A stretch of 49,759 nucleotides of DNA, from the NCBI GenBank assembly GCA_015063895.1, contig SVTG01000013.1:1-49759 (forward strand). The letters run 5' to 3'. Made by a program: the position numbers and the translations under genes. The DNA is from Oscillospiraceae bacterium (GTDB lineage Bacteria > Bacillota > Clostridia > Oscillospirales > CAG-272). This document shows positions 16,057 through 25,834 of the stretch, one piece after another (the first letter of the stretch is position 1; the number at the start of each line of letters is the position of its first letter). A model generated the notes under the pieces. It searched no databases, had not been told where the DNA came from, and was given only the letters and a program-made list of their open reading frames with translations.

Positions 16057-17922
16057 ATGAACTTACAGACCAAAGTAGCCGTCATCGGCGCCGGGCACGC
16101 GGGCATTGAAGCGGCGCTCGCCGCCGCACGTATGGGCGTGGATACGGTGCTTTTTACCATCTCACACGAGGCCATTGCCAATATGCCCTGCAACCCCTCG
16201 ATCGGCGGCACCGCCAAGGGGCATCTGGTATACGAGATCGACGCCCTTGGGGGCGAAATGGGCCGCGCCGCCGATGCCGTAACGCTGCAATCGCGCACGC
16301 TGAATCTCGGCAAGGGGGCGGCCGTGCATTCCAAGCGCGTGCAGGCCGACCGCAAGCGCTATCAGGCCTATATGAAGAGCGTGCTTGAAAAAGCCGAAAA
16401 TCTAAGGCTGGTACAGGCGGAGATCAAGGAAATAAAAGCCGATAAAACAGGACACGTATGTGGGGTAATGACCCATCTTGGCGAGCTCTGGGCGTGCGAG
16501 GCCGTGATCGTGGCGGTCGGCACGTACCTTGAAAGCCGTATTTTTACGGGTGACATCAATTACGAAAGCGGTCCTGACGGCTTTTTGCCCTCGCGCGGTC
16601 TTTCGGCCTCTCTTGCCGACCTCGGTATTACCCTGCGCCGCTTCAAGACCGGCACCCCCGCACGCATCAACCGCCGCTCGGTGGATCTTTCACGCCTTGA
16701 AATACAAGAGGGCGAGCAGGGGGCACTTCCCTACGCCGCCACCACACCGGAGAACTATCTTGACGGCGCCACGCAGCTCCCCTGCCATATCGTTTATACC
16801 AACGCCGAAACACACCGTATTATAAGAGAAAATCTCTCGCGCTCCGCCATGTACGGCGGTCATATTCACGGTACGGGTCCCCGTTATTGCCCCTCCATTG
16901 AGGATAAGGTCGTGCGCTTTGCCGATAAGGAGCGCCATCAGCTATTTTTAGAGCCAATGGGCGCCGATACCGACGAGCTTTATCTGCAGGGCTTTTCTAC
17001 CTCTATGCCAACCGACGTGCAGGCCGATATGCTGCACACGCTCCCCGGCTTTGAAAAGGCCGAAATGATGCGCTATGCCTACGCGATCGAATACGATTGC
17101 TGCGATCCCACCGACCTCCTTGCAACGCTTGAATTCCGCACCGTTGGCGGTCTTTACGGCGCAGGACAGTTCAACGGCACCTCGGGATACGAGGAGGCCG
17201 CAGGGCAAGGATTGCTTGCCGGCATCAATGCCGCCAGGAAGATCAAGGGTGAGCCGCCCGTCATATTGCCGCGCGCGAGCTCATATCTCGGGACCCTTGT
17301 AGACGATCTGATCATCAAGGGCACCAACGAGCCCTACCGTATGATGACCTCGCGCTCGGAATACCGCTTGTTGCTGCGCCAGGACAACGCCGATGCGCGC
17401 CTCACCCCCATCGGGCACGAGGTGGGACTCATTGACGAGGCGCGTTACGCCGCATTTTTGCAAAAGCAGGCCAATATTGCGGGGGAAATTGAGAGATTGC
17501 GCACCACGCACCTCTCCCCTGCACGTGTCAATCCGTTTTTAGAGAAACACAACTGTGTGCCCGTCAACACGGGCGTCTGCTTAGCAGACCTCCTGCGCCG
17601 ACCGGGCATCGATTACGCCCTGCTCTCCGAGCTTGACGAAAATCGCCCTGTTCTCAGCAGAAAAGAAACGCTTTCTGCCGAAGTTCAAATCAAGTACGAA
17701 GGCTATATTAACCGCCAAATGGGTGAAGTTTCTCGGCAAGAAAAGTTAGAGTCAAGAATGTTACCAAGCACTCTTGACTATCAGAACATCAAGGGCCTGC
17801 GCATTGAGGCTGCACAAAAGCTTTCCGCGCAGCGTCCCGCCACAGTCGGGCAAGCATCACGCATCAGCGGCGTCAGCCCCGCCGACATTTCGGTTTTGCT
17901 GATCTACCTCGGCCTGCACTGA
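16057..17922 (+). CDS. mnmG: tRNA uridine 5-carboxymethylaminomethyl modification enzyme MnmG (GidA)
   Basis: FAD-dependent subunit of the MnmE-MnmG complex that modifies the wobble uridine of several tRNAs. From the ATG at 16057 (AAAGGAG upstream) the protein has 621 residues, normal for the family: Rossmann FAD motif VIGAGHAGIEAALAAARMG, NPSIGGTAKGHLVYEIDALGGEMG, GTYLES, FKTGTPARINRRSVD, and the C-terminal helical domain that binds MnmE (DYQNIKGLRIEAAQKLSAQRPATVGQASRISGVSPADISVLLIYL). mnmE, often adjacent, is not in this window. rsmG follows after 115 bases. Confidence 0.97.
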   Translation: MNLQTKVAVIGAGHAGIEAALAAARMGVDTVLFTISHEAIANMPCNPSIGGTAKGHLVYEIDALGGEMGRAADAVTLQSRTLNLGKGAAVHSKRVQADRKRYQAYMKSVLEKAENLRLVQAEIKEIKADKTGHVCGVMTHLGELWACEAVIVAVGTYLESRIFTGDINYESGPDGFLPSRGLSASLADLGITLRRFKTGTPARINRRSVDLSRLEIQEGEQGALPYAATTPENYLDGATQLPCHIVYTNAETHRIIRENLSRSAMYGGHIHGTGPRYCPSIEDKVVRFADKERHQLFLEPMGADTDELYLQGFSTSMPTDVQADMLHTLPGFEKAEMMRYAYAIEYDCCDPTDLLATLEFRTVGGLYGAGQFNGTSGYEEAAGQGLLAGINAARKIKGEPPVILPRASSYLGTLVDDLIIKGTNEPYRMMTSRSEYRLLLRQDNADARLTPIGHEVGLIDEARYAAFLQKQANIAGEIERLRTTHLSPARVNPFLEKHNCVPVNTGVCLADLLRRPGIDYALLSELDENRPVLSRKETLSAEVQIKYEGYINRQMGEVSRQEKLESRMLPSTLDYQNIKGLRIEAAQKLSAQRPATVGQASRISGVSPADISVLLIYLGLH

Positions 17923-18037
17923 CCCCTGCTTCAGACACCCTTCCTCCCCTTTACCCGTTTTTAAGCGCTCGCCTTTTGTGCGCGTTCCGTTGCCCGTTTT
18001 TTGAAAAATCGCGGCTTTCAAAGGAGAATTTTTATCA

Positions 18038-18769
18038 ATGGAGTATACCGAATTTTACGAGTTTTTGAATACCGTTGCGGCAGATAATTGTCTTTCTCAT
18101 CTAATTGACGAGCAAAAGTCAAGGAAGTTGTATTTTTTGATGACACACATGCTTGAAGTGAACAAAAGCATGAATCTGACCGCCATCAAGGAGGAAAAGG
18201 GCATTGTGGTGCGCCATTTCCTTGATAGCCTTACCGTGGCGGCATTTTTGCCCGAAAACGCCACAATTCTTGACGTCGGGTGCGGTGCAGGCTTCCCTTG
18301 CCTGCCACTTGGCATTTGTCGCCCCGATTTGCGCATCACCGCGCTTGATAGCACCGAAAAACGCATCAAATACGTGCGTGACACCGCAAAAGCCCTTGAA
18401 ATACCGCATTTTACCGCGATCACCGCACGCGCTGAGGAATTGGGGCACGATGCCGCATACCGCGCACGCTTTGATGCCGTCACGGCACGCGCCGTGGCCG
18501 CTCTCCCGGCACTTGCCGAGCTTTCCCTCCCCTTCGTGAGGATCGGCGGTCATTTTATCGCCATGAAGGCCAGAAAGGGCGAGGAGGAGCTGAGCGCCGC
18601 CCGAACCGCGATCGAAAAGCTCGGCGGCACCGTACGTGCCGTGCATGCGCTCTCCCTTACCGACGGTGCCGCCAACGACGAGCGATTGCTGATAGACGTT
18701 GAAAAAACCTCACCCACGCCCGAAGCGTTGCCGCGCGCATGGGGCAAGATCCTCAAAAAACCGCTTTGA
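18038..18769 (+). CDS. rsmG: 16S rRNA (guanine527-N7)-methyltransferase
   Basis: 243 residues. SAM-dependent Rossmann methyltransferase that methylates N7 of G527 in 16S rRNA. Diagnostic parts are the N-terminal MNLTAIKEEKGIVVRHFLDSLTVAAFL, the SAM motif ATILDVGCGAGFPCLPLGICRPDL, LDSTEKRIKYV, and FDAVTARAVAALPALAELSLPFVRIGGHFIAMKA. AAAGGAG lies 11 bases before the ATG. The mnmG-rsmG-noc-parA-parB order is the ancestral Firmicutes arrangement near the origin. Confidence 0.96.
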   Translation: MEYTEFYEFLNTVAADNCLSHLIDEQKSRKLYFLMTHMLEVNKSMNLTAIKEEKGIVVRHFLDSLTVAAFLPENATILDVGCGAGFPCLPLGICRPDLRITALDSTEKRIKYVRDTAKALEIPHFTAITARAEELGHDAAYRARFDAVTARAVAALPALAELSLPFVRIGGHFIAMKARKGEEELSAARTAIEKLGGTVRAVHALSLTDGAANDERLLIDVEKTSPTPEALPRAWGKILKKPL

Positions 18770-19082
18770 TGCCAAAAAGCCCGAAAATTTAAAGCAAAAG
18801 ATCCGCAAGCCACCTGCCATTACCAAGCCAAACACACAGGCCAATCGCGCAGGCGCAGCGTTGCGGATCTTTTATTTTCACGCCAAATTTCAGGCAAATC
18901 AAAGCCACCTTTTTCTCACCCTCCTATCCGACGTCGCTTAAGCGTCCCATTTGGCTTCTTTTGCGTCGGCCTAGCACTTTTTCTTGTATTTTTTACCATT
19001 TTTTACCATTTATTGTGACATTTTTCGCACAATTTACATGATATGATAAGATAAAGAAAGAAAAAGACAAAGGAGGCTCATC
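18770..19082. other. Intergenic region with long inverted repeat
   Basis: An inverted repeat AAAAGATCCGCAA/TTGCGGATCTTTT (18796-18808 and 18861-18873) with a 52-base loop, ending in T-rich sequence, probably terminates the mnmG-rsmG transcript. Downstream is an AT-rich stretch with two TTTTACCATT copies (18988-19012) and AT-rich sequence likely holding the promoter of the next gene; no clean -35/-10 pair is seen. Confidence 0.55.
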
Positions 19083-20108
19083 ATGAAAAGCAGCTATTTT
19101 CCCGTTTCGGAGGTGCCGACACGGACAAGCACACCTCAAGCGCAGGAAAGCACGGTTTTACTCGCGTGCGAGCAGATCATTACGGAAAGCACGCCAAAAA
19201 TCCCCAAAAATGAGCAAAATGCCATTATCAGACTAGCAGCATCGGTCAAAAAATACGGCATTTTAGAGCCACTTGGCGTTAAGCTGTCCACCACCGACCA
19301 CGGCTATCCCGTCTATTTACTGATAGACGGCACGCGTCGCTTGCGCGCCGCCATGCTGGCAGGCCTTTGCAAGGTACCCTGCGTAATTTTAGCCCCGAAT
19401 GATAAAAAATGCCTGCAAATTGCCGAAATCAGTACCATGAAGTGTCAAAATCTCCATTATTTCGCTATGGCAGAGCGGTTTTTATACCTAATTCAAACGC
19501 TGGGAATGACGCAGGAGGAGCTGGCACGCAAGCTGGGGCTCTCACAATCTGCCGTAGCCAACAAGCTACGGCTCCTGCAATTCAAGGCGCAGGAGCGCCA
19601 TTTCTTAACCACAGCCGAGCTCAGCGAGCGCCATGCCCGTGCATTTTTGCGCATACGCGATGAGGAAAGACGCTTTGAAGCCATGACAGCCGCCGCTCGC
19701 GCGCATCTCAACGTGGCCGCCACCGAAGCCATGGTGGCAAATATTTTAGGCGAAACAGCCTTTAAAACGCAGGAAAACGCCGAAAACGCCCCGAATACAC
19801 CTGTAATCACCGCGAACACACCGCCAATCACCGAAATTTTACCGTCAACACACTCACAACCGAGCATCAAACCCTGCGATGCCACCCACGTAACCGAAGA
19901 CAGCGCTGCGGCAAAGGAGCCGACCGAGCGCACAAAAGAACAGGGGATCGTACCGCGAAAATTTGCCCTGCGTGATCTCACGCCGCTTTACAATTCTATC
20001 GAACGCACGCTTGGCATCTTCCAAAAAACCGGTGTCACCGCCGATTTTCAAAAGCAAGAGGACGATTTTGCGGCGCGAATCACCATTTACATTCCCAAGC
20101 GCGGCTGA
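19083..20108 (+). CDS. Noc/ParB-like CTPase-fold protein
   Basis: 341 residues with a ParB N-terminal fold (IIRLAASVKKYGILEPLGVK; LLIDGTRRLRAAMLAGLCKVPCVIL) and a central KorB-type helix-turn-helix (MTQEELARKLGLSQSAVANKLRLLQF, about 140-170), then a long low-complexity Thr/Pro/Asn linker (about 230-290) and a C-terminal dimerisation-like segment. The place between rsmG and parA is that of noc in Bacillus. However, the CTP/Mg motif ENxQR of ParB and Noc is not present: the aligned stretch reads STMKCQNL, although GTRRLRA is kept. So it may bind DNA without normal CTP switching. AAAGGAGG precedes the ATG. Noc-like is a positional and fold call. Confidence 0.78.
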   Translation: MKSSYFPVSEVPTRTSTPQAQESTVLLACEQIITESTPKIPKNEQNAIIRLAASVKKYGILEPLGVKLSTTDHGYPVYLLIDGTRRLRAAMLAGLCKVPCVILAPNDKKCLQIAEISTMKCQNLHYFAMAERFLYLIQTLGMTQEELARKLGLSQSAVANKLRLLQFKAQERHFLTTAELSERHARAFLRIRDEERRFEAMTAAARAHLNVAATEAMVANILGETAFKTQENAENAPNTPVITANTPPITEILPSTHSQPSIKPCDATHVTEDSAAAKEPTERTKEQGIVPRKFALRDLTPLYNSIERTLGIFQKTGVTADFQKQEDDFAARITIYIPKRG

Positions 20109-20109
20109 T

Positions 20110-20238
20110 TGTTTCACGTGAAACACACCTTGGCGTATTTGTTGTTTCACGTGAAACACCCCGCGCCTTCGCTTTCTTGCTTGTGCTTGTGTTTCACGTG
20201 AAACATTTTTTCTCTCCCTTTTTGTTTCACGTGAAACA
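20110..20238. repeat. parS: Cluster of four perfect parS centromere sites
   Basis: Four identical 16-base palindromes TGTTTCACGTGAAACA at 20110-20125, 20143-20158, 20190-20205 and 20223-20238, i.e. the chromosomal parS consensus without mismatch. Start-to-start spacing is 33, 47 and 33 bases, symmetric about the centre. They fill the gap between the noc-like gene and the parA promoter and are the loading sites of ParB. Confidence 0.95.
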
Positions 20239-20289
20239 ACATAAAAAACACTTATTTTGCGCAAATTTCACAAATTCTGCAAAAAACTG

Positions 20290-20318
20290 TTGCAAAATCC
20301 CCTATTTAATGTTATAAT
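20290..20318 (+). promoter_or_regulatory. parA-parB-serS promoter
   Basis: TTGCAA (20290-20295), 17-base spacer, TATAAT (20313-20318), 51 bases downstream of the last parS site, so ParB spreading from parS could repress it. Confidence 0.7.
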
Positions 20319-20374
20319 GAGGTTCGCAGCGGAGCAACACCGCTGCTTGTTACCACAAAAGAAAGGAGCGTACC

Positions 20375-21136
20375 GTGGGCAGAGTTATTGCATTTGCCAA
20401 TCAAAAGGGTGGCGTAGGAAAAACAACAAGTGCTGTCAATACTGCCGCTTGCCTTGGGGCCCTCGGCTTTGATACGCTTCTGATCGACCTGGATCCGCAG
20501 GGAAGCGCCACCAGCGGCGTGGGTGTTCGCAAAAAAGGACTGCGTTTTACCGTTCGCGACCTGCTTGTGGGCGGTTGCCGCGCAGAAGACGCCGTTTTGC
20601 CCACCGCTTTCAAAAAGCTGAGCATTATTCCCGCCAACATTTCGCTGGCCGGCGCAGAATTTGACCTTCTTGACGGGGAAGGGGACGAAGCGCATCTGAA
20701 AAATGCACTGCTTGATATTCGCTATCGCTACGATTATATCATCATTGATTGCCCACCCTCGCTTGGTATGCTGACTATCAACGCGCTTGTCGCGAGTGAC
20801 GGCGTAGTCATTCCCATGCAATGCGAATATTACGCCCTGGAAGGACTTTCTCAGTTATCCACCACCCTCGGACATATCAAAAAGCGCTATAATTCGCGCC
20901 TTTCTATGACGGGGATCCTGCTGACAATGTATAATCCACGCCTTTCCCTTACGCAACAGGTAAAGGCAGAGCTCGTCAAGCACTATGGCGATCGCGTTTT
21001 TGAAACAGGTATCGGGCGCAACGTTCGCCTTTGTGAGGCGCCAAGCTTCGGGCGGCCCATCATTTATCACGACAAGCATGCCAAGGGGGCTGCGGATTAC
21101 CTGCAATTTGCAAAAGAATTGCACGAGCGCGCCTGA
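20375..21136 (+). CDS. parA: Chromosome partitioning ATPase ParA (Soj)
   Basis: 253 residues, GTG start with AAAGGAG 7 bases upstream. Deviant Walker A KGGVGKTTSAVN near the N-terminus, A' motif LIDLDPQGSATSGVG, Walker B-like YIIIDCPPSLGMLTINAL, and the typical EGLSQLSTTLGHIKKRYN segment mark a small chromosomal ParA/Soj that works with ParB-parS in origin segregation and, in Bacillus, modulates DnaA. The gene is 44 bases upstream of parB. Confidence 0.96.
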   Translation: MGRVIAFANQKGGVGKTTSAVNTAACLGALGFDTLLIDLDPQGSATSGVGVRKKGLRFTVRDLLVGGCRAEDAVLPTAFKKLSIIPANISLAGAEFDLLDGEGDEAHLKNALLDIRYRYDYIIIDCPPSLGMLTINALVASDGVVIPMQCEYYALEGLSQLSTTLGHIKKRYNSRLSMTGILLTMYNPRLSLTQQVKAELVKHYGDRVFETGIGRNVRLCEAPSFGRPIIYHDKHAKGAADYLQFAKELHERA

Positions 21137-21179
21137 TTTTGGCTATACCACCATTCATACAGTAAAAGGAGAGAAACAA

Positions 21180-22076
21180 ATGGCAAAAAAGCAAAGTGCT
21201 CTTGGCAAGGACTTTTACTCCATTCTCGATGATAATATCATGGGAATGAAGGAGGGAACCACCACCACACTGCGCATTTCCGAGATTGAGCCGCGCAGCG
21301 ACCAGCCGCGCAAGCAATTTGACCAGGCAGCCCTTGAGGCGTTGGCCGACTCGATTGCCGCATACGGTGTGCTGCAGCCCATTCTGGTGCGCCCCAACCC
21401 CAATTTCGAGGGCTCTTATGAAATCATTGCGGGCGAGCGCCGTTGGCGCGGCGCAAAAATGGCGGGGCTTACCGAGATTCCTGCCGTGGTTTTGGACGGT
21501 GACGACCTCAAAACCGCCCAGATCGCCTTGATCGAAAACGTGCAGCGTGAGGATTTGAACGTTGTAGAAGAGGCCTTTGGCTATCAGGCGCTGCTTGAAC
21601 GCTTTGATATGACCCAGGAAGAGATTTCAAAAATCGCGGGCAAATCCCGCTCCGCCGTGGCAAATACGCTGCGCCTGCTTGATCTGCCCGACGAAGTGCT
21701 TGAAATGCTGAAGGAAAAGGACGGATTTCTGACCGCAGGCCACGCACGTGCCCTGCTGGCTCTCAAAAACGAGGAGATGATCACCCCCCTTGCCAAACGC
21801 ATTGAGGCAAAGCGCCTTTCCGTACGCGACACCGAAACGCTTGTAAAGCGCGAAAACGCCGATCCCAAGCCCGAGCTGCCCGATATCGAAGGGCACGTGC
21901 AGAATCGCACCTGGATGAAGGATCTTGAGCGCCGCACGCGCGAAGCGCTTGGCCGCAAGGTAAAGATCACACAAAACGACAAAAAACGTTCCATTGAAAT
22001 CTTTTATGAGGACGATGCCGATATGGAAGCCCTGCTTGCTACCATTTGCGGCAGCGATCTGTTTGCCGAAGAATAA
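21180..22076 (+). CDS. parB: Chromosome partitioning protein ParB (Spo0J)
   Basis: 298 residues from the ATG at 21180 (AAAGGAGAG upstream); the longer frame overlapping parA is not used. Canonical CTPase motifs are present: [20 protein letters not shown] and [10 protein letters not shown], then the [27 protein letters not shown] and a C-terminal dimerisation domain ending [16 protein letters not shown]. It loads at parS as a CTP-dependent sliding clamp and recruits SMC. The intact motifs contrast with the noc-like paralogue upstream. serS follows after 20 bases. Confidence 0.96.
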   Translation: MAKKQSALGKDFYSILDDNIMGMKEGTTTTLRISEIEPRSDQPRKQFDQAALEALADSIAAYGVLQPILVRPNPNFEGSYEIIAGERRWRGAKMAGLTEIPAVVLDGDDLKTAQIALIENVQREDLNVVEEAFGYQALLERFDMTQEEISKIAGKSRSAVANTLRLLDLPDEVLEMLKEKDGFLTAGHARALLALKNEEMITPLAKRIEAKRLSVRDTETLVKRENADPKPELPDIEGHVQNRTWMKDLERRTREALGRKVKITQNDKKRSIEIFYEDDADMEALLATICGSDLFAEE

Positions 22077-22096
22077 GAAAAGAGGTCCTATATACT

Positions 22097-23380
22097 ATGT
22101 TAGATATTAAATTTATTAAAGAAAATCCCGATCTTGTAAAGGAGCGACTTGCCAGCCGCCAAAAGGATTACAGCGCAGAGATCGACCGTTTGCTCACGCT
22201 TGACGTTGAGCGCCGCGCACTGATTGCAGATACCGAGCAGAAAAAGGCCGAGCAAAACAAAATTTCCAAGCAAATTCCCGCCATGAAGAAGGCGGGCGAG
22301 GACGTAGCCCCCATTTTTGCACAAATGAAGCTGCTTTCCGACACGGTAAAGGCTGATACCGATAAGATCTCCGCCATTGATACGGAAATCGCCAATATCC
22401 TGCTTTCGATCCCCAACACCCCCAATGAGATCGTGCCCGTCGGCAAGGACGACACCGATAACGCCGAGCTGCGTCGCTGGGGTGAGCCCAAAGCCTTCGG
22501 CTTTGAGCCCAAGGCACACTGGGATCTCGGCCGCGAGCTTGGCATTCTCGATCCCGATACCGCAGCTAAGGTAACGGGCGCACGCTTCCATTTTTACCGC
22601 AATCTCGGCGCACGCCTTGAGCGCGCTGTCATCAACTATTTCCTTGACACGCACACCGACCACGGCTATACCGAGATCTTTCCCCCTTACATGGTCAACC
22701 GCGACTCGATGCGCGGCACAGGTCAGCTGCCGAAGTTTGAGGAGGACGCCTTCCGCGTGGCCAACAACGACTTCTTCCTGATCCCCACCGCAGAGGTGCC
22801 CGTGACCAATATGTACCGCGATGATATTCTGGACGGTGCAAAGCTGCCGCTTTCCTTCTGTGCTTATTCGGCTTGCTTCCGTGCCGAGGCCGGGTCCGCA
22901 GGACGCGATACGAGAGGCCTGATCCGCCAGCACCAATTCAACAAAGTTGAATTGGTGAAGTTCACCACCCCCGAAACCTCCTACCAGGAGCTTGAAAAGC
23001 TGACAAACGATGCCGAGCGCGTGCTGCAAGGCCTGGGGCTCCCCTATCGTGTGGTGCGTCTTTGCTCTGGCGACCTCGGCTTCTCCTCAGCCATGACCTA
23101 CGATATTGAGGTTTACATGCCCTCTTACGGCCGCTATGTAGAAATCTCCTCCTGCTCCGACTTTGAGGACTATCAGGCACGCCGTGCCAACATTCGCTTC
23201 CGCGAAACGCCCAAGGATAAGCCGCGTTTGGTGCATACCCTCAACGGCTCGGGCGTAGCGGTAGGCCGTACGGTTGCCGCCATTCTTGAAAACTATCAAA
23301 ACGAGGACGGCTCCGTCACTGTTCCCGAGGCGCTGCGCACCTACATGGGCTGCGACGTGATCCGACCCGAAGAAGCGTAA
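22097..23380 (+). CDS. serS: Seryl-tRNA synthetase
   Basis: 427 residues from the ATG at 22097 (AGAGGT 10 bases upstream). N-terminal coiled-coil arm that grips the tRNA-Ser variable arm (about residues 25-110), class II catalytic core with motif 2 [26 protein letters not shown] and motif 3 [21 protein letters not shown]. It also charges tRNA-Sec where that exists. Cotranscribed with parAB by spacing; the next gene overlaps its stop codon by one base. Confidence 0.97.
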   Translation: MLDIKFIKENPDLVKERLASRQKDYSAEIDRLLTLDVERRALIADTEQKKAEQNKISKQIPAMKKAGEDVAPIFAQMKLLSDTVKADTDKISAIDTEIANILLSIPNTPNEIVPVGKDDTDNAELRRWGEPKAFGFEPKAHWDLGRELGILDPDTAAKVTGARFHFYRNLGARLERAVINYFLDTHTDHGYTEIFPPYMVNRDSMRGTGQLPKFEEDAFRVANNDFFLIPTAEVPVTNMYRDDILDGAKLPLSFCAYSACFRAEAGSAGRDTRGLIRQHQFNKVELVKFTTPETSYQELEKLTNDAERVLQGLGLPYRVVRLCSGDLGFSSAMTYDIEVYMPSYGRYVEISSCSDFEDYQARRANIRFRETPKDKPRLVHTLNGSGVAVGRTVAAILENYQNEDGSVTVPEALRTYMGCDVIRPEEA

Positions 23381-23889
23381 TGAATATCGCCTCCTTGTTT
23401 GAGATCGAGGCAAGAGAATACCAAAAGATCGCCTTCACCGCGCAAAGCGCCGAAACGGCACGCATTGTAGTGCTTGGGCTTTGCGCAGGGCTCTTTCTTG
23501 CCATGCTCTATACGCTTTATCTGCGCGCAGTTCCGGGGAGTCTGGTGCGCGCGCTGCTGAAAAGGAATGCCAACACCCCCGAAGCTGCGCAAACGCTTGA
23601 CAGTCTGCATCTCCGGCTGCGCGGATTTGTAGTGGCGGCTCTTGCACACAACGCCACCCTGCAGCGGCTTGTAAAGATCGCACCGCAGACCGGGAACAAC
23701 GGGGAAGAGAAGCACCCCGCGCGCTACTATATCCCCGAGGAAAACGTTTTTCGTGCCGAAGCGCTTTACAGCAAGCGCGGCAATCCCATCGTACACCTTT
23801 TCTTTGCAGTATTGGGGTGCACCGCGCTGGCAATCTTGCTTTGCAAGCTGATCCCCGTGGTACTTTCTATGATCGACGCCATTCTCTGA
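23380..23889 (+). CDS. Two-helix membrane protein, function unknown
   Basis: 169 residues; its ATG overlaps the serS stop (TAATG), so it is translationally coupled. Membrane segments at about 27-48 and 140-163 flank a basic, soluble middle part. I recognise no family. Position after serS and before a terminator-like hairpin (about 23896-23950, AAAAGCA...TGCTTTT) makes it the last gene of the parA operon. Confidence 0.65.
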   Translation: MNIASLFEIEAREYQKIAFTAQSAETARIVVLGLCAGLFLAMLYTLYLRAVPGSLVRALLKRNANTPEAAQTLDSLHLRLRGFVVAALAHNATLQRLVKIAPQTGNNGEEKHPARYYIPEENVFRAEALYSKRGNPIVHLFFAVLGCTALAILLCKLIPVVLSMIDAIL

Positions 23890-24036
23890 AAACAAAAAAG
23901 CATCGAGCAGCGTTGCCCTTGCGGCACACGTAAAGCCCGGTGCTTTTTTCTTGCCCCTTTGTGCGGATACTTTCCCAAAAAAATTACCATATTTTACCAT
24001 ATTGCAAAGAAGAAGAACTTGTAACCCTCCCACGAC

Positions 24037-24128
24037 TTGACAATTTCCGGTAAAAGGGGGTATAATAAAGATAACTATGCCGCTTTGCGGGTGAGAGCCT
24101 TTGCTTCTCGCAAAAAAATATGCATAGT
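24037..24128 (+). promoter_or_regulatory. Promoter and structured leader of the acyl-CoA synthetase gene
   Basis: TTGACA (24037-24042), 18-base spacer, TATAAT (24061-24066). The leader can fold with ACTATGC (24074-24080) pairing GCATAGT (24122-24128), directly before the AGGAG at 24129, enclosing an inner stem-loop around GTGAGAGC/GCTTCTCGC. This may modulate translation; no known riboswitch class is recognised. Confidence 0.55.
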
Positions 24129-24138
24129 AGGAGTAACC

Positions 24139-25830
24139 ATGAAAAAAACACCGCGTATTTTTACGCCCTTCAGATCCTTTAAGGATCTGATCTCCACCTT
24201 GGCTACGCGCGGCGACAAGATCGCCTTCCGCTTCCCCGTGGGGAAGGAATTCGGACAAATGACCTATGCCGAATTTTCGGCAAAAGCGGCAAAGATCGCC
24301 GCAGGCATCACTGCGGCAGGACTTGCCGACAAGCGTGTGGCACTGATCGGTGAGACCTCACCCGAATGGGTCGCCACCTACCTTGGCGTAACCGCCGCAG
24401 GCGGCGTTATTATCCCGATGGATAAGGAGCTGGCCGTGGGAGAAATCGAGGGTCTGCTTGCCGGTGTTTCGGCACAGGCTATCGTTTATTCAGCCTCCTT
24501 TGCCGAAAAATTTAAGGCAGCCAGAGAAAATCACCCCTCCTTGCGCGTTTTTGTGCCCTTAACGGGCGGCGAGGAGACGACCGAGGAAAAGGTATTGCCC
24601 TTTGCAAAGCTCCTTGAAATGGGCGAAAAATTGCTGGAGGAGGGCTATACCTTGCCCGACCGCGATCCCGATAAGCTTGCCATCATGCTCTTTACCTCCG
24701 GTACCACGGGATCGTCGAAGTGCGTTATGCTCAGCGAAAAGAACCTCACCTCCTGCGTAAATGCCGCCTGCGAGGCCGTAAACTTCAACGAAAACGACCG
24801 CACCGTGTCGGTCCTGCCCCTGCACCATACCTACGAGCTTGCCATTATGTTTGCCAGCCTTTGCTACGGCATCAATATCGGCATCAACGACACGCTCCGT
24901 CACCTCATGCGCAACTTTGCTTATTATAAGCCGACGGGCCTGGTGCTCGTGCCGCTGTTCGTCAATACCATGTATAAGCGCATCTTTGACGAGGCACGCA
25001 AAAAGGGCAAGGATAAGCTGCTTTCCCGCATGATCAAGCTTTCAAACGGTATGCGTCGCATTGGCATCGATCTGCGCCGCAAGCTTTTCTCGTCGGTTTT
25101 GTCCGCCTTTGGCGGGTGCCTGGAAAAGATCATCTGCGGCGGCGCACCCCTGAACCCTGAAATGGTCAAGGGGTTTGAGGCGTTTGGCATTCAGATCTGC
25201 GAGGGCTACGGCATCACGGAATGCTCGCCGCTGATCTCGGTCGCGCCCTATTTTGCACCCAAATCGGGCTCTGTTGGCCCCGCTGTTACCTGCTGCACCG
25301 CACGCATTGCCGAAACGGGAAATAAAAACGACCGCGGCTTTGAGGAGGGCGAGATCCAGGTAAAGGGCGATAACGTCATGATCGGCTATTGCAACAACCC
25401 CGAGGAAAATGCCAAGGCCTTCACCGAGGACGGCTGGTACCGCACGGGTGACGTCGGATTTATGGACGAGGACGGATATATTTATATTACGGGTCGCCTG
25501 AAGTCTGTTATCGTGCTTGAAAACGGCAAAAACGTCTTTCCCGAGGAGATCGAGGAATACCTTGAAAAGATCGAGGAGATTGCAGAGTGCGTGGTCGTCG
25601 GCCGCAAGGATACCGACGGTGAGACCGTGCTGCTGACGGCTGTGGTCTATCCGAACAAGGAGCTCTTTGGCGAGGCTGAGAGCGGGGTGATCTACGATAC
25701 CATTTATCAAAAGATCACCGAGCTCAATAAAAAGCTGCCCTCGTTCAAAAAGCTCAAGGGCCTTGAGCTGCGCGAGAGCGAGTTTGAAAAGACGACCTCC
25801 CGCAAGATCAAGCGCCATCTTGTAAAATAA
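24139..25830 (+). CDS. AMP-forming acyl-CoA synthetase (long-chain type)
   Basis: 563 residues from the ATG at 24139. ANL-superfamily enzyme activating a carboxylic acid with ATP and usually transferring it to CoA. Motifs: P-loop-like LFTSGTTGSSKCVMLSEKN, EGYGITECSPLIS (A5), WYRTGDVGFMDEDGYIYITGRLKSVIVLENGKNVFPEEIE (A7/A8) and the catalytic Lys in TTSRKIKRH near the end. The overall layout fits long-chain fatty acid-CoA ligases. Substrate not determined. Monocistronic, with its own promoter and a strong terminator. Confidence 0.9.
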   Translation: MKKTPRIFTPFRSFKDLISTLATRGDKIAFRFPVGKEFGQMTYAEFSAKAAKIAAGITAAGLADKRVALIGETSPEWVATYLGVTAAGGVIIPMDKELAVGEIEGLLAGVSAQAIVYSASFAEKFKAARENHPSLRVFVPLTGGEETTEEKVLPFAKLLEMGEKLLEEGYTLPDRDPDKLAIMLFTSGTTGSSKCVMLSEKNLTSCVNAACEAVNFNENDRTVSVLPLHHTYELAIMFASLCYGINIGINDTLRHLMRNFAYYKPTGLVLVPLFVNTMYKRIFDEARKKGKDKLLSRMIKLSNGMRRIGIDLRRKLFSSVLSAFGGCLEKIICGGAPLNPEMVKGFEAFGIQICEGYGITECSPLISVAPYFAPKSGSVGPAVTCCTARIAETGNKNDRGFEEGEIQVKGDNVMIGYCNNPEENAKAFTEDGWYRTGDVGFMDEDGYIYITGRLKSVIVLENGKNVFPEEIEEYLEKIEEIAECVVVGRKDTDGETVLLTAVVYPNKELFGEAESGVIYDTIYQKITELNKKLPSFKKLKGLELRESEFEKTTSRKIKRHLVK

Positions 25831-25834
25831 AATG

